A stretch of DNA of 39,676 nt, from contig JAAUZV010000013.1 of the NCBI GenBank assembly GCA_014804425.1, positions 61,477-101,152 on the forward strand. The letters run 5' to 3'. The notes beneath the pieces were generated by a model, which made no database searches, was not told the origin of the DNA, and worked only from the letters and a program-made list of their open reading frames with translations. A program made the translations under genes and the position numbers. The DNA comes from Lachnospiraceae bacterium. GTDB taxonomy: Bacteria > Bacillota > Clostridia > Lachnospirales > Lachnospiraceae. This document shows, in pieces, positions 34,007 through 39,676 of this stretch (positions are counted from its first letter, which is position 1; each line of letters begins with the position of its first letter).

Positions 34007-35461
34007 ATGAGCAAAGAGCAAATGTTTGAAAACAGACCGGTCAGCATGAACAGTCATAACAATCTGCTGCAGATCGAGGAGCATATTTATTATTTGGATG
34101 ATGTGGAAAAGCCGAATGTGTTCCGAAACATGTTTCCGTACTCCGAAGTGCCGAAGATCCCGTTTAATGACAGAATCGTGCCGCACAATATGCCGAAGGA
34201 TATTTGGATCACGGACACGACATTCCGCGACGGTCAGCAGTCAAGAGCGCCCTATACAACGGAGCAGATCGTGACGATTTATGATTATCTGCACAAGCTG
34301 GGCGGGGAAAACGGTATGATCCGTGCCAGCGAATTCTTTTTATATAGTAAGAAAGACCGCGATGCGGTATACAAATGTATGGAGCGGGGGTATCAGTTCC
34401 CGGAGGTGACGAGCTGGATTCGTGCGAGCAAGGAGGATTTTAAGCTTGTCAAGGAACTTGGTATGAAGGAGACGGGCATTTTGGTGAGCTGCTCGGATTA
34501 TCATATTTTCTTAAAATTGAAGATGAACCGCAGACAGGCAATGGAGCATTATTTAAGTATCGTAAAAGCCTGTCTGGAGGAGGGAATCAGCCCCAGATGC
34601 CATTTGGAGGACATTACACGGGCGGATATTTACGGCTATGTCGTACCGTTCTGCTTAGAATTGATGAAGCTGATGGAGGAATATCACATTCCGATCAAGG
34701 TACGCGCCTGTGACACGATGGGCTATGGCGTGAATTATCCGGGTGCGGTCATCCCGCGCAGCGTGCAGGGAATCATCTATGCGCTTTATACGCATGCAGG
34801 CGTGCTGCATGAGCTGATTGAATGGCATGGGCATAACGATTTTTATAAGGCGGTTGTGAATTCGACGACGGCATGGCTCTATGGCTGTTCGGGAATCAAT
34901 ACTTCGCTGTTCGGTATCGGGGAGAGAACGGGAAATACGCCGCTTGAGGCAATGGTTTTTGAATATGCGCAGCTTCGGGGCGACTTAAACGGAATGGACA
35001 CGACCGTGATCACGGAGCTGGCGGAATATTATGAAAAGGAGATCGGTTATCGTATTCCGCCGCGCACGCCCTTTGTCGGAAAGAATTTTAATGTGACGCG
35101 GGCGGGCATCCATGCGGACGGACTTTTGAAAAACGAGGAGATTTACAATATTTTTGATACGGAGAAGTTTTTGAACCGTCCGGTGCTCTGCGCGGTGTCC
35201 AATACATCGGGTCTGGCGGGGATCGCGCATTGGATCAATACGTTTTATAAGCTGAGTGCCGACGATGCGGTGGATAAGCATTCACCGCTCGTGCAGGCGG
35301 TAAAGCAGTGGGTAGATGAGGAATATGCGGCAGGGCGCGTGACGGTTTTGACAGATGAGGAGCTGACGAAGGTGATCGGTGAAATCTGTGAAGATAAAAA
35401 GATCACGCTGGGTTCCGGAAAGGAGTCTGACACGAATGCGGAAGCAGGATGTGAAAAATGA
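34007..35461 (+). CDS. Probable Re-type citrate synthase (isopropylmalate/homocitrate synthase family)
   Basis: A 484-residue enzyme of the DRE-TIM (HMG-CoA lyase-like) family. The signature DTTFRDGQQSRAPYT supplies metal and base residues, and the HGHND motif (EWHGHNDFYKAV) gives the metal-binding histidines. It lacks the C-terminal LeuA allosteric domain of true 2-isopropylmalate synthases. The segment LGGENGMIRASEFFLYSKKDRDAV resembles the Re-citrate synthase group of clostridia. An NADP-isocitrate dehydrogenase gene in the same operon supports citrate as product. Annotation as leuA would be the likely automatic mistake. ATG 34007 is chosen (AGAAAGGAA eight bases ahead); longer in-frame starts are not supported. 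Homocitrate synthase is an alternative. Confidence 0.8.
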   Translation: MSKEQMFENRPVSMNSHNNLLQIEEHIYYLDDVEKPNVFRNMFPYSEVPKIPFNDRIVPHNMPKDIWITDTTFRDGQQSRAPYTTEQIVTIYDYLHKLGGENGMIRASEFFLYSKKDRDAVYKCMERGYQFPEVTSWIRASKEDFKLVKELGMKETGILVSCSDYHIFLKLKMNRRQAMEHYLSIVKACLEEGISPRCHLEDITRADIYGYVVPFCLELMKLMEEYHIPIKVRACDTMGYGVNYPGAVIPRSVQGIIYALYTHAGVLHELIEWHGHNDFYKAVVNSTTAWLYGCSGINTSLFGIGERTGNTPLEAMVFEYAQLRGDLNGMDTTVITELAEYYEKEIGYRIPPRTPFVGKNFNVTRAGIHADGLLKNEEIYNIFDTEKFLNRPVLCAVSNTSGLAGIAHWINTFYKLSADDAVDKHSPLVQAVKQWVDEEYAAGRVTVLTDEELTKVIGEICEDKKITLGSGKESDTNAEAGCEK

Positions 35462-36137
35462 GGTGACGGATAAATATTCTTTGCGCGGAAGGGTATTTCA
35501 GCGGCTGCGCAATGATATATTAAGCGGCAGATATCAGGAGAATGAGGAGCTAAAAGAGGTAGCGATCGGGGAAGAACTCGGCGTTTCCCGTACGCCGGTC
35601 AGAGAAGCGTTCCGTCAGCTGGAGCTGGAGGGGCTGATCCAGATTATTCCGAATAAGGGCGCTTATGTGACGGGGATCACGTTAAAAGACGTGGAGGATA
35701 TTTACCGGATGCGTTCTCTTTTAGAGGGATTGTGTGCAAGATGGGCGACTGCGCATATCACAAAGGAGCAGTTGGAGGAGATGGAGGAAAATGTCTATCT
35801 CTCGGAGTTTCATGCCGAAAAAGGTCATTTCGATCAAATGGCGGAGCTTGACAACCGTTTTCATGAGATCATGTACGAAGCGTCGGACTCCAAAATGCTG
35901 GAACATCAGTTGAAGGATTTTCATCAGTATGTTCTGCGTGTCAGACAAAAAACGCTGGCAAGCAATGTGCGGAGCGTTGCGTCCAATAAAGAGCACCGCA
36001 TGATCATGGAAGCAATCAGGAGCGGGGACGCGGATAAGGCGGAGCAGCTTGCGAATCAGCATATTGTGAATGCGTATGATAATATGATCCAAAACGGCTT
36101 ATATGAGATTTACGGGCAGGAGAAAAAGGATTCCTGA
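35436..36137 (+). CDS. GntR family regulator, FadR/FCD subfamily
   Basis: DNA-binding regulator of 233 residues. The N-terminal winged helix has the family helix ([30 protein letters not shown]). The C-terminal FCD domain has probable metal ligands: Asp and His in [11 protein letters not shown], His in NKEHRMIM and His in NQHI. FCD regulators of this type often bind carboxylates through the metal, so citrate or a related acid is a reasonable effector (inference). ATG 35436 overlaps the upstream gene by 26 bases, with AAGGAG at 35420. It lies between the two enzymes and likely binds the palindrome at 33901-33922. Confidence 0.92.
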   Translation: MRKQDVKNEVTDKYSLRGRVFQRLRNDILSGRYQENEELKEVAIGEELGVSRTPVREAFRQLELEGLIQIIPNKGAYVTGITLKDVEDIYRMRSLLEGLCARWATAHITKEQLEEMEENVYLSEFHAEKGHFDQMAELDNRFHEIMYEASDSKMLEHQLKDFHQYVLRVRQKTLASNVRSVASNKEHRMIMEAIRSGDADKAEQLANQHIVNAYDNMIQNGLYEIYGQEKKDS

Positions 36138-36186
36138 TGGGAAAAGATTTTTAGAGAAAAGCAAAACGAAAGCAGGAGGGCAGACC

Positions 36187-37395
36187 ATGGGAAAAATTCA
36201 GATGACAACGCCGATCGTGGAGATGGACGGGGATGAGATGACTCGAATTCTCTGGAAAATGATCAAGGATGAACTGTTAGAGCCGTATATTGATCTGAAA
36301 ACAGAGTATTATGACTTAGGGTTAGAACACAGAAACGAGACGAACGATAAGGTAACAATGGATTCGGCGGAGGCGACAAAAAAATACGGCGTTGCGGTGA
36401 AATGTGCGACGATCACGCCGAATGCCGCGCGCATGGAAGAGTATCACTTAAAAGAGATGTGGAAAAGTCCGAACGGAACGATCCGCGCCGCACTGGACGG
36501 GACGGTATTCCGCACGCCCATCATTGTCAAAGGGATTGAGCCGGTCGTAAAAAACTGGAAAAAACCGATCACGCTGGCCAGACATGCCTATGGCGATGTA
36601 TATAAGAATACGGAGATCCGCGTGTCGGGAGCGGGAAAGGCAGAGCTCGTCTTTACGTCGGAGGACGGAACGGAGACGAGAGAGCTGATCCATCAGTTTG
36701 ACGGGGCGGGAATCCTGCAGGGGATGCACAATACGGATCGCTCCATTACCAGCTTTGCGCATGCATGCTTTCAGTATGCGCTTTCGACAAAGCAGGATCT
36801 TTGGTTTGCGACAAAGGACACGATTTCGAAAAAGTACGATCACCGTTTCAAGGATGTGTTTGCCGAACTGTATGAGAACGAGTACCGGGAGAAGTTTGAG
36901 GATGCCGGGATCACCTATTTTTATACGCTCATCGATGATGCGGTTGCGCGCGTCATGAAAGCGGAGGGCGGTTTTATCTGGGCATGCAAAAATTATGACG
37001 GAGATGTCATGAGCGATATGGTAAGCTCCGCATTCGGTTCGCTTGCCATGATGACCTCCGTGCTCGTATCGCCGGACGGCGTTTATGAGTATGAGGCGGC
37101 GCACGGAACGGTGCAGCGCCATTACTATAAGCATTTGAAGGGCGAGGAGACTTCGACGAATTCCGTTGCGACGATCTTTGCATGGACGGGGGCCTTAAGA
37201 AAGCGCGGTGAGCTCGATCAGCTTCCGGAGCTTGTAGAATTTGCGGACAGGCTGGAAAAAGCGACGCTTTCCACAATCGAATCCGGAAAGATGACGAAGG
37301 ACTTGGCAATGATCACCAGCCTTTCCGATGTGGCAGTATTAAACAGCGGAGACTTTATCAAAGCGATCCGTGAAACCCTTGATTCAAACAGGTAA
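36187..37395 (+). CDS. icd: NADP-dependent isocitrate dehydrogenase
   Basis: Oxidative decarboxylation of isocitrate to 2-oxoglutarate with NADP+. The 402 residues and segments such as [41 protein letters not shown] and [13 protein letters not shown] place it in the homodimeric group that includes the eukaryotic cytosolic enzyme. AGGAGGG precedes ATG 36187; upstream in-frame starts lack a ribosome site. As the last gene of the operon it should supply 2-oxoglutarate for glutamate from the citrate made by the first gene; aconitase is not encoded in this window. A long hairpin ends the transcript. Confidence 0.97.
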   Translation: MGKIQMTTPIVEMDGDEMTRILWKMIKDELLEPYIDLKTEYYDLGLEHRNETNDKVTMDSAEATKKYGVAVKCATITPNAARMEEYHLKEMWKSPNGTIRAALDGTVFRTPIIVKGIEPVVKNWKKPITLARHAYGDVYKNTEIRVSGAGKAELVFTSEDGTETRELIHQFDGAGILQGMHNTDRSITSFAHACFQYALSTKQDLWFATKDTISKKYDHRFKDVFAELYENEYREKFEDAGITYFYTLIDDAVARVMKAEGGFIWACKNYDGDVMSDMVSSAFGSLAMMTSVLVSPDGVYEYEAAHGTVQRHYYKHLKGEETSTNSVATIFAWTGALRKRGELDQLPELVEFADRLEKATLSTIESGKMTKDLAMITSLSDVAVLNSGDFIKAIRETLDSNR

Positions 37396-37447
37396 CGCAA
37401 GAACCCTTTAGCGGTTTGTAGTACGCAGTCAATCATATTCGGATAGT

Positions 37448-37508
37448 AAAAAAATATACAGATCCATCAGCAGGCCTACCGCGCCAGCGTTGGATTGTAT
37501 ATTTTTTT
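37448..37508. terminator. Terminator after icd
   Basis: Long AT-rich stem: AAAAAAATATACA with a one-base bulge then ATCCA, pairing with TGGATTGTATATTTTTTT, around a 24-base loop. The A-rich and T-rich ends allow action in both directions. Confidence 0.8.
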
Positions 37509-37562
37509 GCCCTAAAATAGAATCGAAATGTTTCGCGATAACCTCTTTTCGGGGCGTTTACA

Positions 37563-37591
37563 TTGACTTTATTTTAACGGGTTATTATAAT
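37563..37591 (+). promoter_or_regulatory. Promoter of rex
   Basis: TTGACT (37563-37568), a 17-base spacer and TATAAT (37586-37591). A 12-bp AT-only palindrome (TTATTATAATAA, 37582-37593) covers the -10 box. It lacks the TTGTTAA/TTAACAA halves of a Rex site, so I do not call it an operator. Confidence 0.8.
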
Positions 37592-37626
37592 AAAAGATAA
37601 CGATTCGTTTGACTAGGGGTAAGCAG

Positions 37627-38283
37627 ATGGAAGAAAAAGAAATATCACAGGCTGTCGTTGCAAGGCTTCCGAGGTATTTCCGCTACCTTGGGGAATTGAG
37701 AGATCAGGGCGTTGAACGCATTTCATCGGGAGATTTAAGCGTGCTCATGGGTGTGACTGCCTCACAGATACGGCAGGATTTTAATAATTTCGGCGGCTTC
37801 GGACAGCAGGGCTACGGCTATAATGTGGACTACCTGTATCATGAGATCGGACATATTTTGGGATTGGACGAGGAGCATCAGCTTGTCATCATCGGCGCGG
37901 GTAATCTGGGACAGGCATTGGCAAACTATGTCAACTTTGAAAAACGGGGATTTTTGGTCAAGGGTGTGTTCGATGTGAATGAGGAGCTTGTCGGCAGGCA
38001 GCTTCGCGGTTTGGAAATCATGCATATCGACAGGCTTGAAAGCTTCATGAAAGAGCATAAAATTGATATCGCGGTGCTGACTGTTCCGAAGGACGGTGCG
38101 ATCGAGACTGCGAAGCGGCTTGCAGACTGCGGTGTAAAGGCAATCCTGAATTTTGCGCATGTCGATCTGAACGTACCGGAGGGCGTACAGGTGGAAAATG
38201 TGCATTTGTCGGACAGTCTGATGAAGCTGTCTTATAATATTCATCGATATGAGGATGCGCTTGGCGGCGAAAAAGCAGACTGA
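37627..38283 (+). CDS. rex: Redox-sensing repressor Rex
   Basis: Homodimeric repressor of 218 residues that reads the NADH/NAD+ ratio and controls fermentation genes. The N-terminal winged helix includes RYFRYLGELRDQGVERISS and the recognition segment SQIRQDFNNFGGFGQQGYGY. The Rossmann domain has the NAD motif IIGAGNLGQALANY. ATG 37627 is chosen for AGGGG seven bases ahead; a TTG at 37609 would add six residues. Length is typical. It has its own promoter and is not operon-linked to redox enzymes here. Confidence 0.97.
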   Translation: MEEKEISQAVVARLPRYFRYLGELRDQGVERISSGDLSVLMGVTASQIRQDFNNFGGFGQQGYGYNVDYLYHEIGHILGLDEEHQLVIIGAGNLGQALANYVNFEKRGFLVKGVFDVNEELVGRQLRGLEIMHIDRLESFMKEHKIDIAVLTVPKDGAIETAKRLADCGVKAILNFAHVDLNVPEGVQVENVHLSDSLMKLSYNIHRYEDALGGEKAD

Positions 38284-38314
38284 CCGGTTGAGTCATATTT
38301 GTGCCTTTGGCATA

Positions 38315-38329
38315 GCGCATTTCATGCGC
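38315..38329. terminator. Small hairpin after rex
   Basis: GCGCAT / ATGCGC with a TTC loop, followed by a weak ATTTAAG. It could be a poor terminator; evidence is slim. Confidence 0.35.
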
Positions 38330-38369
38330 ATTTAAGTTTGCAGGCTATGGAAAGGGCATGGTTCTTAAT

Positions 38370-39083
38370 ATGGGGAAAGATTTTAGTTCGGCATTGGAAG
38401 GGAAAAAAATAGCACCGCTCACATTGGACCAGAATTGGCATAAACTGTTTGCGGTCATTAAGCCTTCCAGACAGTTAAAGAGTCTGGAAAAACAACTGGA
38501 TACGCTGATCAAGAAGCAGGGAAGGGCGACCACGCAGAGTAAGGAGATCCGTAAGCTGAAAAGTAAGCTGATGAAAGAAATCCTGCAGCTCCAGTCAACA
38601 TTACAGGATGGAGAGCGTGACGCGAAGACGCAGAAAAAGCTGGATGAGCATTCGCGTCTGATCGGCGAATGTAACGACAAACTTACAGATTATGAGGATG
38701 ATCTGTTAGAGCTTCCGGCGCAGATCGAGCGTGTCAATAAAGCGCTGTTGTTGGAGACGATGGAGCTTTGCTATTTTGAGTTAAATGAAAATGAACGCGT
38801 CATTGACAAGATCACGGATTGGATCACGAATGTGCGCGTAGAACTGAAAAAACAAATTCTCCGCAAACAGGATCGGGAGCTGCGTAATCAGGAGGTTTAT
38901 CATTACCTGCATGGCATATTCGGTCCCGATGTGCTCGACCTGTTTGACGTTAAATATGACTGGGAGCAAAAAAGAACGGAACGGATCGAGATGAAGAGGG
39001 AGCAGAAGCAGCGCGGGGCAAAGAAGCAGGAAGCAGAGACGCAGGAACATAAAGCAAGAACGGGCGGGAACAAAGAGAAGTAA
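38370..39083 (+). CDS. Coiled-coil protein of unknown function upstream of nnrE
   Basis: A 237-residue soluble, highly charged protein I do not recognise. Long helical/coiled-coil stretches (about 40-130, such as SLEKQLDTLIKKQ and DEHSRLIGECNDKL) are followed by a conserved-looking segment (LLETMELCYFELNENERVIDKI; QEVYHYLHGIFGPDVLDLFD) and a Lys/Glu/Gln-rich tail. No signal or membrane helix. Two in-frame ATGs occur, at 38358 and 38370, in the same sequence context as the FlhB-tail gene at 6661/6673; the choice is uncertain. Its stop is followed at once by the ATG of the epimerase gene (TAAATG), so the two are coupled. Confidence 0.75.
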   Translation: MGKDFSSALEGKKIAPLTLDQNWHKLFAVIKPSRQLKSLEKQLDTLIKKQGRATTQSKEIRKLKSKLMKEILQLQSTLQDGERDAKTQKKLDEHSRLIGECNDKLTDYEDDLLELPAQIERVNKALLLETMELCYFELNENERVIDKITDWITNVRVELKKQILRKQDRELRNQEVYHYLHGIFGPDVLDLFDVKYDWEQKRTERIEMKREQKQRGAKKQEAETQEHKARTGGNKEK

Positions 39084-39676
39084 ATGGAATATGTAGTGAC
39101 TACGGAGCAGATGCGGTTTTGTGACCGTCAGACAAGTGCATATTATCAAATCCCGGAGGCGGTACTGATGGAGCGGGCAGCGCTTGCGATTGTGCAGGCG
39201 GCGATCCGGATGCTTTCCCGCACACAAAAGCAGCAGCCTGCATGCGCGCGTGTCCTCATTTTATGCGGCAGCGGCAATAACGGCGCGGACGGCTATGCGG
39301 CGGCGCGGCTTCTTTTTCAGGAGGGCGTGCAGGTGTGCGCGCTTTTTTGCGGGGAGGATGAAAAACGCTCGGACTTAAACCGGATGCAGGCGGACATCGC
39401 GCTGCGTTATGGTGTATCGTGCGATGATTTTGTGATACAGGATGGTCAAATGACAATCTCTGCGCGCAAAGAGACGCGGAGTGAATATGATAATAAGGAG
39501 GGGGCGGTACGCCCACTCGCCGCAGAATACGATCTGGTGATCGATGCGGTGTTTGGCATCGGGCTGTCACGACCGCCGGAAGGCAAAACAAAACTGCTGC
39601 TGACAGAGATTGGTACATGGAAGATTCCCGTATTGGCGGTCGATATGCCGAGCGGGATCGATTCCCAGCGCGGCGC
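39084..39676 (+). CDS. nnrE: NAD(P)H-hydrate epimerase (YjeF N-terminal domain), 3' end missing
   Basis: The first 197 codons of a YjeF_N protein, which repairs damaged NAD(P)H by epimerising the hydrate form. Family landmarks: the N-terminal TTEQMRFCDRQT, the phosphate-binding loop CGSGNNGADGYAAARLL (Ala replaces the commoner second Gly), DLVIDAVFGIG with the catalytic Asp region, and VDMPSGID near the edge. The window ends inside the gene, so whether it continues into the ADP/ATP-dependent dehydratase (NnrD), as in many bacteria, cannot be seen. A 30-residue insert (about residues 125-155) before DLVIDAVFGIG is a little unusual. Confidence 0.93.
   Translation, partial: MEYVVTTEQMRFCDRQTSAYYQIPEAVLMERAALAIVQAAIRMLSRTQKQQPACARVLILCGSGNNGADGYAAARLLFQEGVQVCALFCGEDEKRSDLNRMQADIALRYGVSCDDFVIQDGQMTISARKETRSEYDNKEGAVRPLAAEYDLVIDAVFGIGLSRPPEGKTKLLLTEIGTWKIPVLAVDMPSGIDSQRG

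Noticed and set aside
37582..37593. AT-only palindrome as a Rex autoregulatory operator
   Set aside because: It lacks the TTGTTAA/TTAACAA or TTGTGAA halves of Rex sites and may be just a symmetric -10 region.

Overview
The window looks like a chromosomal segment from an anaerobic, Gram-positive, spore-forming gut-type Clostridium relative, most likely Lachnospiraceae. The reasons are strong GGAGG ribosome-binding sites, a T-box tyrosyl-tRNA synthetase leader, Rex, a class B sortase with BspA-type leucine-rich surface proteins, a probable Re-type citrate synthase next to NADP-isocitrate dehydrogenase, and sporulation-type (sigma-E-like and sigma-K-like) promoters. I see no phage, insertion sequence, CRISPR array, rRNA or tRNA gene. 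Nearly all genes lie on the + strand; only 22.4-23.8 kb is on the - strand.

Layout. 1-1157: 3' part of a MATE efflux pump. 1304-3939: a double-domain hemerythrin overlapping a Cache/HAMP chemoreceptor, probably an oxygen or redox taxis pair. 4132-6540: leuS with its own promoter and terminator. 6661-8292: housekeeping genes (FlhB-tail protein, YraN, YfiH/PgeF laccase-fold protein). 8395-15495: a response regulator, a large histidine kinase, a membrane-anchored accessory protein, two ABC permeases and an ABC ATPase, arranged like a signal-responsive transporter operon. 15574-17271: a membrane diguanylate cyclase. 17268-18926: consensus promoter, T-box leader and tyrS. 19068-20570: a PilZ protein and tyrA. 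20598-22271: a large membrane protein of unknown function.

The - strand island holds a 90-residue Cys/Gly-rich protein behind a sigma-K-like promoter, then two unknown proteins behind a sigma-E-like promoter; together they look like a mother-cell sporulation module. 24037-32916 is a compact three-gene surface operon: a class B sortase with an unusual cytoplasmic N-terminus, and two BspA-like proteins of 1542 and 1021 residues. Both end in a shared domain and a TPKTG or SPDTG sorting signal followed by IHPKWFL. The operon starts at a candidate promoter near 23.96 kb and ends at a strong terminator at 32.94 kb.

32986-33906 encodes a cytoplasmic subtilisin-like protease. The promoter of the next operon lies in its 3' end, with a perfect 22-bp palindrome covering the -10 box. 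That operon encodes a citrate-synthase-like enzyme, a GntR/FCD regulator (the natural candidate for binding the palindrome) and isocitrate dehydrogenase, and would run from acetyl-CoA and oxaloacetate toward 2-oxoglutarate. The window closes with rex, an unknown coiled-coil protein and the start of an NAD(P)H-hydrate epimerase gene.

The best candidates for something undescribed are the sporulation island, the sortase/BspA unit with its atypical sorting signals, and the palindrome-controlled citrate synthase operon.
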